A stretch of 64,000 nt of DNA from JAWXBT01 sp964523015. GTDB lineage: Bacteria; Bdellovibrionota_C; UBA2361; J135. The notes beneath the pieces were generated by a model. It made no database searches and was not told the DNA's origin. It saw only the letters and a program-made list of their open reading frames with translations. The translations under genes were made by a program, and so were the position numbers. How positions within the stretch are numbered: position 1 is the first letter of the stretch; every line of letters starts with the position of its first letter. Positions 35,308-43,694 of the stretch are shown here, piece after piece. The stretch lies in the NCBI GenBank assembly GCA_964523015.1, contig CAZFXN010000002.1, forward strand, positions 37,038 to 101,037, read 5' to 3'.

Positions 35308-36279
35308 CTAAGGAAAAATTTTTGTAAGCTCTGCAACTAAGCGCTCTCGATGATCTCCAGCACTTTTTTTCCAGCGCATTGCCGCGGCAGCCTTATGACC
35401 TCCACCACCAAACAGAGTAGCAATCTTTGAAACATCGATTTCTGGAGAGCTAGAACGCAAGCTAACCTGCCATTGATCTATGTTCTCTTTCATTAAAGCA
35501 GAGACAATAACTCCCTTTATAGAACGTCCTTCTTCAACCAATCCTTCAGTATCATCTAAACTTGCCCCTGTTTCTTTCAGCATATCCTGAGTGACCATCA
35601 TAAGAGCAATCTTACCATCAGCCAGAAACTTAATACCCGAAACAGCTTTAGCGCCTAAAAGGACAGACTCTCTTGAACGAGCCTCAAAAACATTTTGAGA
35701 AATTTCATTTACCCTTGCTCCAGATTCAAGCAATTTGGCCGCAACGCGTAACGTTTCTGACGTTGTCGATGCATATCTAAAAGATCCAGTATCTGTCATT
35801 ATTCCAGTAAGCAGATTTGTAGCTATCTCTTTGGTTAATGTAACTTTTAAATCAACTAATAGATTGTAGATCATCTCCGCCGTAGAGCTTGCTTCTCCCT
35901 CAACCCAATTTAAAAATCCAAAGAGGGTATTAGAGCTATGGTGGTCTATGTTAAGAATTTTTGACTCCTTAGGTAATATTTGCCCCAAGGTATCACCGAT
36001 ACGTTTTCGATCTCCGCAATCACATGCTGCAATAAGATCGAATTCAAAATCTGAAGGAGTTGTAGAAATATCACCGATACTTGGCAAAAAAAGATATCGA
36101 TCCGAGATTGTCGTTTCATTAATTATCTTAACTGATTTACCTAGACTCTTAAGGCCGAGATAAAGTGCCAGGCTTGATCCAAGGGCATCACCATCTGGGT
36201 TATAGTGACTCAGTACCAATACCCTTTTTGAGGTAGCTAGCTCTTTAGATATTTGATTAAAAGAAGCTATGTCTTTCAT
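35308..36279 (-). CDS. nrnA: NrnA-like bifunctional oligoribonuclease/PAP phosphatase
   Basis: The 323-residue DHH/DHHA1 phosphoesterase shows HYNPDGDALGSSLAL near the N-terminus, CDCGD, the DHH motif NIDHHSSN, and GIMTDTGSFRY. The C-terminal DHHA1 motif is FGGGGHKAAAAM. Homologues degrade short oligoribonucleotides and dephosphorylate pAp. Position between rbfA and truB is seen in many bacteria. Spacing to rbfA is 17 bases. Confidence 0.92.
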   Translation of the reverse strand: MKDIASFNQISKELATSKRVLVLSHYNPDGDALGSSLALYLGLKSLGKSVKIINETTISDRYLFLPSIGDISTTPSDFEFDLIAACDCGDRKRIGDTLGQILPKESKILNIDHHSSNTLFGFLNWVEGEASSTAEMIYNLLVDLKVTLTKEIATNLLTGIMTDTGSFRYASTTSETLRVAAKLLESGARVNEISQNVFEARSRESVLLGAKAVSGIKFLADGKIALMMVTQDMLKETGASLDDTEGLVEEGRSIKGVIVSALMKENIDQWQVSLRSSSPEIDVSKIATLFGGGGHKAAAAMRWKKSAGDHRERLVAELTKIFP

Positions 36280-36296
36280 AAATTATAATAGGCAGA

Positions 36297-36668
36297 TCAC
36301 TCATTACTTGATTGAGCATCATCCTCTCTAACTGGAACTTGACTTAGTAAGTCTCTAGTTTTTTCAACTATATCTAGAGTGTCATCATAGAAAAATTTTA
36401 AGTCTGGGACAAATTTAACTCCTAATTCAGGAGCTAGTTCACGACGGATTAGCCCTTTAGCACTCTCAAATGCCTCTTCTACCTCTTCAGCTCGATTCTC
36501 TCCGCCAGTCACTGTCCAGTAAATCTTAGCTAAGCGAAGATCAGAGGTAACATGAGCTGCAGTTATAGTAACAAGATGAAATCTAGGGTCAGAGAGTCTT
36601 AGGACCTGCATTGCTACTGCAGATCTTACCCGCTCGGCCATTTTATGAATTCTTCTTTTATTAGCCAT
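36297..36668 (-). CDS. rbfA: Ribosome-binding factor A
   Basis: RbfA helps mature the 30S subunit. The 123-residue protein has the single KH-like domain with RMAERVRSAVAMQVLRLSDPRF near the N-terminus, DLRLAKIYWTVTGG in the middle and the family pattern LRRELAxxLxxxxxPxLxFxxD as RRELAPELGVKFVPDLKFFYDDTLD. It follows infB by 24 bases. Confidence 0.93.
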   Translation of the reverse strand: MANKRRIHKMAERVRSAVAMQVLRLSDPRFHLVTITAAHVTSDLRLAKIYWTVTGGENRAEEVEEAFESAKGLIRRELAPELGVKFVPDLKFFYDDTLDIVEKTRDLLSQVPVREDDAQSSNE

Positions 36669-36692
36669 AAAGTTTATGATTAAGGCCTATGA

Positions 36693-39329
36693 CTAAGAAA
36701 GCGTATCAGCGATCTGTTTAAACTCGTAGGCTTCGATAATATCTCCGACTTTAAGATCGTTATATCGATCAATACCTATTCCGCACTCATATCCACTCTG
36801 AACTTCCTTAGCATCATCTTTGAATCGTCTAAGGCTAGACATCTTACCCTCATGGATAAGCTTGCTGTCTCGAATCAGACGAACATTTGCTCCTCTCTTA
36901 ACGAGTCCTTCTAAAACATAGCAACCAGCAATAGTGCCAATCTTAGGAACAACAAAGGTGTCTCTGACCTCTACTCGCCCTAGACTTGATTCCTGCTGGA
37001 TAGGAGGAAGCAGTCCTGTCATTGCCTTTTGAATATCTTCAATTAGATTATAGATAATATTGTAGTAACGAATCTCTACCCCTGCGGCCTCAGCATCTTT
37101 AGCAGCACGCGGCTCAGCTCTAACACCGAAACCAACAATAACAGCCCTTGATGCCTGTGCTAACTTAACGTCACTTTCAGTAATGCCACCGACAGCAGCG
37201 TGAATTACGGCGACCTTTACTTTCGCATAGACTAATTTTTCAATGCTGCCCTTTACTGCTTCAACACTGCCGTGCACATCTCCCTTCACAATAATATTTA
37301 GCTCAGGAAGTGTTTTGGTTGAAACTTTCTTAGCAAAAGCCTCAAAGCTTATCGGTCCCCCTGTAGAGGCCAATGCGTCTTTCTTCTGTCTCTTACCTGC
37401 TCTGACTGAAGCAACTTCTCTGGCATCTGCTTCAGAATCTACGATATAAAAATCATCGCCGGCTTCTGGGATTCCGCTAAATCCTGTGACTTCAACTGGA
37501 GTTGATGGAGTAGCCTCTTTAATCGGAGCACCAGTATAATCCCACATCGATCGAACACGGCCATACTCAGCACCACAAACAAAGTCCTCACCTGTTTTTA
37601 GAGTTCCATTTTGTACAAGTACAGTAGCAACTATCCCTCGACCTTTATCTTGTCGAGATTCAATTATAGTACCAGCTGCCTTTCTTTTAGGATTTGCTTT
37701 TACCTCTAGAACTTCTGCTTGAAGTAGAACACCCTCTAGTAACTTATCGAGTCCCTGCTTTTTAATAGCTGAGACTTGAAAAAACATAGTGTCTCCACCC
37801 CAGTCTTCAGGCTGTAAGCCATGATCAGCCAATTGTTGTTTTACTCGATCAGGATTAGCTCCTGGCTTATCCATTTTATTAACTGCAACAACAATTGGAA
37901 CATTAGCAGCTTTAGCATGCGTTATGGCTTCAATTGTTTGCGGCATAACACCGTCATCTGCCGCAACTACCAGGATAACTATGTCAGTAACCTTAGCACC
38001 TCTAGCTCGCATAGATGTAAAAGCAGCATGACCCGGTGTGTCAATAAAGGTAACGGCCTGGCCTGATGGTAGAACAACTTGGTATGCACCAATATGCTGC
38101 GTAATACCCCCGTGCTCTTTGGTTGCAACAGAGGACAATCTTATAACATCAAGTAAAGATGTTTTACCGTGATCGACGTGCCCCATAACGGTGACCACAG
38201 GGGGACGGGTAAGTCTCTCAGCTTCATCGATGTTCTGATTAGCTGTAAGGATCTCAGTTTCATCAAAGGCTACGCTCTGTACCTGAAATCCGAATTCTTC
38301 AGCGATTAAAGTAGCAGTATCAAGATCCACTGCTTGGTTAATTGTAGCAATCTGCCCAAGGTCGATAAGTTTTTTAATTACTTCACCTGACTTTAGACTC
38401 ATTGCTTTGGCTAATTCACCAACAGTAATGACTTCATCGATCTGAATAATTTTCTTTGAAGCCTTAGTTGCCTTAGCTTCTTGTGGAGCTGCATTATCAT
38501 AGGAATCGTCTGTCCGATCTCCTCTACCACCTTTTCTCCTCTGAGTGCGCTTTATTAAACGTCCATCATAGTCAACAAGATCGACACGGGTAAATTCCTT
38601 ACGGCGACCTCTTTTTTCACGTTCAGCTCTACGAACATCACTAGGTTTTTTGCTAAAACTCCCATCTTCAGCAGGAGCAGCAGTCCCTGACTTAACAATC
38701 TTTTCTTTTGGGGGAATAATTTTTTTCTTTGGTAATTCGATTCGACCGAGGATTCTTGGTCCAGATGTTTTTCCAGTCTCAGGTGCAATCACTGCCTCTT
38801 TCGTTTCAATAACTTCAGCACTCTCAGATGCCACATCTATAGGGGCAAGTTCTTTAGCTTCAGTATTTTCTTCCTCAGCAATAGCTTCAATTGCTGGCTC
38901 AGACAGATGAACTGAGGATCCATTAGATCCCTCATCGTGAGTAGAAAGGTCTTGAGGTTGTATCTCTTCTGCGTCAGCTAACGCAGCACTTCCTTCTACT
39001 GATAATGGGCCAGTTGTATGACCGCCACTATCTAAATCTTCTTTCTCATCATCAGCCCCTTTGCGGCGACGGATTATGTTTCCTTTCCTTCGAATAGTAA
39101 CTGCATTTCCATCAGAATCGCGCTCTATTGTCTCTTTTACTCCAGGTGCATTTTGCGTCCCTAAAGCGGTACGAATTATCGCACGCCTTACCTGATCTGC
39201 TTCATCGTCCTCAAGTGAATTTGAGTGTGAGGCCTTCTTTGAGATGCCCAACTGTTGAACCAGTGTGACAACAGCTTTGTTATCAACCCCCAGCTCCTTT
39301 GCTAATTCGTAAACTCTAATCTTGGCCAT
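36693..39329 (-). CDS. infB: Translation initiation factor IF-2
   Basis: IF-2 brings fMet-tRNA to the ribosome. The 878 residues begin with an IF2_N module (IRVYELAKELGVDNKAVVTLVQQLG), then a long charged linker (about 50-290) and a second IF2_N module (about 300-350). The GTPase domain is complete: GHVDHGKT near 385, DTPGHAAF, NKMDKPGANPDRV, and SAIKKQG. Domains II, III and IV follow, ending near the last residue. It sits 2 bases after ylxR. Confidence 0.97.
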   Translation of the reverse strand: MAKIRVYELAKELGVDNKAVVTLVQQLGISKKASHSNSLEDDEADQVRRAIIRTALGTQNAPGVKETIERDSDGNAVTIRRKGNIIRRRKGADDEKEDLDSGGHTTGPLSVEGSAALADAEEIQPQDLSTHDEGSNGSSVHLSEPAIEAIAEEENTEAKELAPIDVASESAEVIETKEAVIAPETGKTSGPRILGRIELPKKKIIPPKEKIVKSGTAAPAEDGSFSKKPSDVRRAEREKRGRRKEFTRVDLVDYDGRLIKRTQRRKGGRGDRTDDSYDNAAPQEAKATKASKKIIQIDEVITVGELAKAMSLKSGEVIKKLIDLGQIATINQAVDLDTATLIAEEFGFQVQSVAFDETEILTANQNIDEAERLTRPPVVTVMGHVDHGKTSLLDVIRLSSVATKEHGGITQHIGAYQVVLPSGQAVTFIDTPGHAAFTSMRARGAKVTDIVILVVAADDGVMPQTIEAITHAKAANVPIVVAVNKMDKPGANPDRVKQQLADHGLQPEDWGGDTMFFQVSAIKKQGLDKLLEGVLLQAEVLEVKANPKRKAAGTIIESRQDKGRGIVATVLVQNGTLKTGEDFVCGAEYGRVRSMWDYTGAPIKEATPSTPVEVTGFSGIPEAGDDFYIVDSEADAREVASVRAGKRQKKDALASTGGPISFEAFAKKVSTKTLPELNIIVKGDVHGSVEAVKGSIEKLVYAKVKVAVIHAAVGGITESDVKLAQASRAVIVGFGVRAEPRAAKDAEAAGVEIRYYNIIYNLIEDIQKAMTGLLPPIQQESSLGRVEVRDTFVVPKIGTIAGCYVLEGLVKRGANVRLIRDSKLIHEGKMSSLRRFKDDAKEVQSGYECGIGIDRYNDLKVGDIIEAYEFKQIADTLS

Positions 39330-39331
39330 AT

Positions 39332-39679
39332 TTAAATTCTTATCCTATTCCTTTTTGACCCAATGACTTTTTCAGTCTGGGACTCATCACCTTTTAAAAC
39401 CTCTTCTTTCGCTTCCAAAAAAGCCCTCTGCATACTTTGGGATTTCATCTCTCCCACCGACAGCCGAAAAACTTTCTCCCATTTTTTGGCCTCACTCATT
39501 TTACTGACACAAGACCAAGTTTTATGCACATAGCCACCGCGACCCGTACCTCTTTGACCGCGATCTAGGACCAATTCTGATCCATTCCAAACAAGACGAT
39601 ATAATTCATCCTGTTTATCTTTACGACGACAGACGATGCACGTTCTCTCGGGCCATCTCTGCAATCGTTTTTTCTCCAT
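39332..39679 (-). CDS. ylxR: YlxR (DUF448) family RNA-binding protein
   Basis: The 115-residue protein has the YlxR signature WPERTCIVCRRKDKQDELYRLVW and GRGGYVHKTWSCV, forming a small basic fold usually encoded between nusA and infB. B. subtilis YlxR (RnpM) has been linked to RNase P regulation. The C-terminal 40 residues are extra and charged. Its ATG overlaps the nusA stop by one base (TAATG), suggesting translational coupling. Confidence 0.9.
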   Translation of the reverse strand: MEKKRLQRWPERTCIVCRRKDKQDELYRLVWNGSELVLDRGQRGTGRGGYVHKTWSCVSKMSEAKKWEKVFRLSVGEMKSQSMQRAFLEAKEEVLKGDESQTEKVIGSKRNRIRI

Positions 39680-41163
39680 TAGCTAAGAACTCTCTCCATT
39701 GGCCGACCTTTTAAAAACAGATCAGTTGATTCCCTAACAGCATCAGCCTCTTCAGCTGATAAACTAGCTAACGTCATAAGATCATCTGACTCAGCAATCG
39801 CAATTTTTTGAATTGTATTGAGTCCAACTGCTAGTAATTTATCACTGATAGTAGTGCTTAAGCCGAGCTTCTCAACATCACTTAGCTCAAGATTAGCATC
39901 TTCTGAATCGACTCCTTCCTCTTTAAGCTTGTCAGAGTGCTCTTTAGCACTCTTTAGAATTTCAGAGGCTGTCTCCCCAGTTATTCCATCAATCTCCATC
40001 AACTCCTCTAGAGATAGATCAGCGATCTCTTGTGCACTTCTATAACCTTGCTGAAACAGCAACTCAGCATGGTTGATAGCAATACCTGGTATCGCTTCAA
40101 GGGCAAGTCGTGCTCGCTTAGATTCTTCCTCTGCAACAGAGACACTTCGCACATCAATCTTCCATCCAGTAAGCTTTGAGGCCAATTTCACGTTCTGTCC
40201 TCGGCGACCGATGGCCAAGGATAGCTGATCATCTGCAACAATCACCTCCATCGAGTGATCTTCCTCGTCTAGTACAACTCTAGAAACTTCTGCCGGTGCC
40301 ATAGCACGAGCTACGAAGCTAGGAGCATCAGGACTCCAAACGATAATATCGATCCGCTCACCACGAAGCTCAGTTACAACGGCTTGAACTCGGGATCCTT
40401 TAATACCAACACAGGCACCAACTGGATCAACACCTGGATCGTTTGAATAAACAGCTATTTTAGCTCTCTCTCCTGGCTCACGAGCAGCGGCCTTGATTTC
40501 AACTACATTTTCAGCGATCTCAGGAACTTCAAGCTCTAAAAGTTTTTTTAGAAAATCTGGATGACTTCTGGTTAAAATAATCTGTGGCCCTCTGGCAGTT
40601 GGATCCACATCTAAGATCATACTTCTTAGTCGATCCCCTCTTCTGTATCTCTCTTTTGTTATCTGCTCTCGTCTAGGAAGAACAGCATCGGTCCGTCCAA
40701 GGTTCACAATGAGATTACCTCTTTCATACCGTTGCACGATTCCGTTAATAAGCTCAGCTTTGCGATCTTTGTATTCACCAAAGATAACATCTCTCTCTGC
40801 ATCTCTGACTTTTTGGATAATTACCTGTTTAGCAGTTTGTGCAGCGATACGACCAAGCACAGAGGTGTCTAGTTTACGTCCTAGCTCATCACCAACCTGC
40901 GCATCAGCGTCATAATCTTTTCTAGCATCAGGAAGCGCGATTTGAGTTGCTACATCTTCAACTTTTTCAACAACAGTCTTAAATTCAATAACCTCAATGG
41001 TTGCTGAATCTTCGTTAAACTGTGTTTCAAGATTTAGATTATGACCATAATGCTTTCGGGCAGCGGACAACATGGCCGACTCAATAGCCTCAATAAGCAC
41101 CTTTCGATCAATGCCCTTATCTTTCCCTATCTGATTCAATATCGCACTAAGATCAACTGACAT
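39679..41163 (-). CDS. nusA: Transcription termination/antitermination factor NusA
   Basis: NusA binds RNA polymerase and controls pausing and termination. The 494 residues contain the N-terminal domain (about 1-125), the S1 domain (about 130-200, GIVQRYERGNLIVNLGRTDAVLP), and two KH domains (about 230-345; ACVGIKGSRVQAVVTELRGERIDII and LAIGRRGQNVKLASKLTGWKIDV). The C-terminus has two acidic helix-hairpin-helix repeats (about 360-490), as in E. coli, where they bind alpha and N. The gap to rimP (41164-41240) is almost wholly made of small tandem duplications. Confidence 0.96.
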   Translation of the reverse strand: MSVDLSAILNQIGKDKGIDRKVLIEAIESAMLSAARKHYGHNLNLETQFNEDSATIEVIEFKTVVEKVEDVATQIALPDARKDYDADAQVGDELGRKLDTSVLGRIAAQTAKQVIIQKVRDAERDVIFGEYKDRKAELINGIVQRYERGNLIVNLGRTDAVLPRREQITKERYRRGDRLRSMILDVDPTARGPQIILTRSHPDFLKKLLELEVPEIAENVVEIKAAAREPGERAKIAVYSNDPGVDPVGACVGIKGSRVQAVVTELRGERIDIIVWSPDAPSFVARAMAPAEVSRVVLDEEDHSMEVIVADDQLSLAIGRRGQNVKLASKLTGWKIDVRSVSVAEEESKRARLALEAIPGIAINHAELLFQQGYRSAQEIADLSLEELMEIDGITGETASEILKSAKEHSDKLKEEGVDSEDANLELSDVEKLGLSTTISDKLLAVGLNTIQKIAIAESDDLMTLASLSAEEADAVRESTDLFLKGRPMERVLS

Positions 41164-41184
41164 ATGTTTGCTCTCTAATTTTCG

Positions 41185-41233
41185 TTAACAATTTTCTTAA
41201 CAGTTTTCTTTTTTCTTTCAAATTTCTTTCAAA
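41185..41233. repeat. Two adjacent short tandem duplications in the rimP-nusA gap
   Basis: TTAACAATTTTC and TTAACAGTTTTC (41185-41196, 41197-41208) are 12-base copies with one mismatch. TTTCTTTCAAA occurs twice without mismatch at 41212-41222 and 41223-41233. Together they fill most of the 77-base gap. Confidence 0.85.
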
Positions 41234-41240
41234 CTAAAAC

Positions 41241-41711
41241 TTAATTACTTCTAAAATCAAAATCGACTCGAGCCTCTTTTATTGATCGATAAGGGATAGT
41301 CAAAACCTTCTCACCCTCTCTAACAATTACTCCAGCATCATCACAACCAACCACAGTGCCACGCACAGATCGAGCTTTGCCCATTGATGAATCCGTATTG
41401 ATTTTTACCTTCTCACCAACAGCCGATTGAAAATGCTCCGGCCTACGTAGCCTTCGATTAACCCCAGGTGTTGAAACCTCCAAAACGTAACTTCCTGGAA
41501 TTTCAATTTCAACATCTAGCTTTAAGCTAAGTCGTCGACTAATTCGAGCACAGTCATCTAAATTGACACCAGTACCCTTACCATCTGGTCCAGTAACATA
41601 GAGCATCATTCTTCCACGCTTTCCTGTTGGAAGATCAAGATCAAAGAGACGAAAGCCCTCGTCCTCGACGAGTCCTGACATCAGATCCCACATTTCGGAG
41701 TAGCTCAACAT
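41241..41711 (-). CDS. rimP: Ribosome maturation factor RimP
   Basis: RimP assists 30S assembly. The 156-residue protein has VEDEGFRLFDLDLPTGKRGRMMLYV, then GVNLDDCARISRRLSLKLDVE and the signature YVLEVSTPGVNRRLRRPEHF, plus a C-terminal SH3-like domain. The ATG at 41711 belongs to the first copy of a 17-bp tandem repeat that continues upstream and has no Shine-Dalgarno sequence. An internal ATG at codon 7 is an alternative. Initiation may depend on translation of the upstream mini-ORFs. Confidence 0.92.
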   Translation of the reverse strand: MLSYSEMWDLMSGLVEDEGFRLFDLDLPTGKRGRMMLYVTGPDGKGTGVNLDDCARISRRLSLKLDVEIEIPGSYVLEVSTPGVNRRLRRPEHFQSAVGEKVKINTDSSMGKARSVRGTVVGCDDAGVIVREGEKVLTIPYRSIKEARVDFDFRSN

Positions 41712-41796
41712 AAGCAGTAGCTCAACATAAGCAGTAGCTCAACATAAGCAGTAACTCAACATAAGCAGTAGCTCAACATAAGCAGTAACTCAACAT
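41701..41796. repeat. 17-bp tandem repeat, about six copies, each carrying a start codon
   Basis: The unit TAGCTCAACATAAGCAG (+ strand) is repeated head to tail at 41701, 41718, 41735, 41752, 41769 and 41786. The copies at 41752 and 41786 have TAACTC in place of TAGCTC, and the last is partial. On the - strand every copy contains ATGTTGAG(C/T)TA. The first copy supplies the rimP start, and the other five open 7-codon frames encoding MLSYCLC. Each frame stops (TGA) overlapping the next start, the last at 41707-41705 over the rimP start. Confidence 0.97.
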
Positions 41797-42179
41797 ACAA
41801 CTAGATAACGTCTTATTAAGTCTTCTCTTAAATTTCCGTCTACGTAAGACAACACGTATTGATCTTCCCCCACTAGGCATACCGATATGACAACTTCATT
41901 CAAGGGAGAACGAAGCACAAACCGAACACCAGACCTGTCAGATTGACAAGAAAAGAGGATGAAAACCGAGCTGGTCAAAAGCTTGAAAAGCTAATGGGCT
42001 CTACGTGTTAAAAACGCGACAACAAAAACGTAACGAAATAGTAGCATTTTCAGAAAGTTACATCAACCCTCAGGATAACCTGAATAAATGCCTTATATCT
42101 ATTAGAATAATAGGGTCTATTGGCCAAGGAGCTTATGTCATGGAAGGTATTATAAAAACCGTTGGATAATGAGTCGGTC

Positions 42180-42230
42180 TTATTCCCACTCTACATGCAC
42201 TTTTCCAGGTCGATCTGTACGCTCAAAGGT
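42180..42230 (-). repeat. Duplicated 3' end of gnd (left direct repeat)
   Basis: These 51 bases match the last 16 codons and stop of gnd at 43644-43694 with two mismatches, in the same orientation. Translated, they give TFERTDRPGKVHVEWE and a stop, where gnd has ERID. Similarity ends abruptly at 42231. It is a detached gnd end on the far side of the HNH gene. Confidence 0.92.
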
Positions 42231-42255
42231 ACGGACGACTAGCCTTACTTTTTAT

Positions 42256-42285
42256 AATAAATGTTACTTCTACGGCGAAGTAAAA
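42256..42285 (+). repeat. Left arm of inverted repeat around the HNH gene
   Basis: The arm reads AATAAATGTT, then ACTTCTACGGCGAAGTAAAA. The right arm, read on the - strand from 43648 to 43618, matches it with one extra base and two substitutions. Each arm also holds a small hairpin CTTC...GAAG. Confidence 0.85.
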
Positions 42286-42324
42286 ATAGGAAAACCGCTG
42301 AAGGCTCTCTATTTATCCTTGCGA

Positions 42325-43299
42325 TTATTTCCGGGCAAAACCTACCTCTCCAAAAGTCATCCTAGCAAACATGTGATTATGTGCTCGACACAAAAATCTA
42401 AGATTATCACTTGTTGTTTTTCCACCTAACGCAAAAGGCTTTACATGGTCATAATGAAGATAATGATCTTGAGTGCAGCGTATTCCATCCTTAGATACAT
42501 AGCTGCACTTACCTCCGTCACGATCCGCCACCTCTCTCTTTATTGAGATGGGAACGTATCGACTGTTTTTATTTGCATTTCTTATTTTCTTGGCCTTTCC
42601 CTTTTTAGAGTAATTTTTAATTAACTCAGTAAAGATTCCCTCAATGGAGATATTAGATCCTAGTTTATTCGAAAGTTTAGACCTAAGGGTTTGAAGCTCA
42701 TTATAAATGTCTTTAGATAGGGAAAACTTTATCTCATAACGGGTATCTGGCTCTGGTTTGGGTTCTGATTTGGAAGTAGATATAGGAGACTCCTGTAATA
42801 AAGAAACATTTTGGAACTGATCTAAACTAAACAGATCTTGAAGCGGTAGAGCCTCTCTCTTTCTCTCCTTTATGACTTTGATCTCAGTTATCTTTTCCTT
42901 AGGCTTACCTACTGGACGGTTTTCAGCAATAAGAGAGGTAACCTCACGCGCTGATTTACCGATAATATCAAAAACAGAGATCTTTTTATCTTTAATTGCC
43001 CTAGCCGCAGTTGCAATTACAGACAGAGAGACTTTTCCAGATAGAATATCGTTAGATAATTCAGGATTCTCTTTGAGACATCTTGCACTCTCTACTCTTC
43101 GAAAAGCACTCCCATCAGAGTACCCAAGTTTTCTAGTGCAATAATCAAAAAGGGACGAGAAACCTAATTCTAAATATAATCTTCTCTTATCAAACTCCCC
43201 AAGATAGGTAAGAAACTTAAGAGTTATCTCACGCTCTTTACTTCTAAGTAAATCTATTCGAGAGGTTAATTCGTTGTCAGATAAATTTTTAATATTCAT
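42325..43299 (-). CDS. HNH endonuclease domain protein
   Basis: The 324-residue protein has an N-terminal helical region of the type found in multicopy HNH proteins of Bdellovibrio-like genomes (LRSKEREITLKFLTYLGEFDKRRLY, then FSSLFDYCTRKLGYSDGSAFRRVESAR). A variable linker follows. The HNH domain is at the end, with GGKCSYV, LHYDHVKPFALGG and DNLRFLCRAHN. It keeps the catalytic DH pair and zinc-type cysteines. AGGAAG precedes the ATG. The gene is bracketed by gnd-derived direct and inverted repeats, so it may be a mobile cassette. The activity and targets are unknown. Confidence 0.88.
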   Translation of the reverse strand: MNIKNLSDNELTSRIDLLRSKEREITLKFLTYLGEFDKRRLYLELGFSSLFDYCTRKLGYSDGSAFRRVESARCLKENPELSNDILSGKVSLSVIATAARAIKDKKISVFDIIGKSAREVTSLIAENRPVGKPKEKITEIKVIKERKREALPLQDLFSLDQFQNVSLLQESPISTSKSEPKPEPDTRYEIKFSLSKDIYNELQTLRSKLSNKLGSNISIEGIFTELIKNYSKKGKAKKIRNANKNSRYVPISIKREVADRDGGKCSYVSKDGIRCTQDHYLHYDHVKPFALGGKTTSDNLRFLCRAHNHMFARMTFGEVGFARK

Positions 43300-43643
43300 A
43301 CTGCTTCCTAAGATTTAAATATTTCGCATTATATAATAAGCATATCATAGGTTTTTTAGAGCCTCATTGAGAGGCGAGGAGGCGAGATCTCGCATTCCGA
43401 CTCGAAAACGAGGAGACTTTTTAAAAAGAATTTTTATAGAGAATCGCAAGCCGTTTGATGGGCCTTTATTCAAGTTTAATCTTAGCTTAAGCGAGCGCTC
43501 CAGAAATCATGTCAAGAGAAAGTTGATCTTTTTTTGAAGAGTTCCAAACTTTTTTAAGATGGAATTTATAAATAACCGCCACCAACTTTAGATAAATGTA
43601 TTAACAAAGTTGTTCCATTTTACTTCGACGTAGAAGCAAACAT
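43300..43643. other. Region between gnd and the HNH gene
   Basis: This 344-base stretch has no gene. It holds the HNH promoter region near 43328, a GC-richer part with GAGGCGAGGAGGCGAG near 43370, several runs of T and A, and the right inverted repeat arm at 43618-43648. I see no RNA gene. Confidence 0.5.
43328..43333 (-). promoter_or_regulatory. -10 element for the HNH gene
   Basis: TATAAT on the - strand lies 29-34 bases before the HNH start, giving a short leader that keeps the AGGAAG site. No good -35 hexamer is seen 16-18 bases upstream. Confidence 0.4.
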
Positions 43644-43648
43644 TTATT
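43618..43648 (-). repeat. Right arm of inverted repeat around the HNH gene
   Basis: Read on the - strand the arm is AATAAATGTTTG, then CTTCTACGTCGAAGTAAAA. It begins within the last codons and stop of gnd and matches 42256-42285 in inverted orientation. Confidence 0.85.
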
Positions 43649-43694
43649 CCCACTCTACATGTACTTTTCCAGGTCGATCTATACGCTCAAAGGT
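43644..43694 (-). repeat. gnd 3' end (right direct repeat)
   Basis: This is the functional end of gnd and the partner of 42180-42230, 49 of 51 bases identical. The two copies lie 1,464 bases apart. Confidence 0.9.

Larger units (their letters stand above)
41797..42324. other. Long leader upstream of rimP, with gnd-derived sequence
   Basis: No convincing gene lies here. A - strand frame of 62 codons from a TTG (41978-41790) ends by overlapping the first mini-ORF of the rimP repeat, but shows no family resemblance. TATAAT on the - strand at 42149-42154 could be a -10 element without a clear -35. TCAGG-ATAA-CCTGA near 42073 is a small hairpin. The copy of the gnd 3' end (42180-42230) and an inverted repeat arm (42256-42285) lie at its far end. 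Confidence 0.6.

Noticed and set aside
41790..41978. A 62-codon - strand frame upstream of the rimP repeat, ending in the same overlap style as the mini-ORFs
   Set aside because: It starts at TTG without a Shine-Dalgarno sequence and resembles no family; the shared ending follows from the repeat sequence itself. It is mentioned only as part of the leader.
42169..42429. A + strand frame of 86 codons over the gnd fragment and HNH end
   Set aside because: It is a shadow of the gnd-derived repeat and the HNH gene on the other strand.
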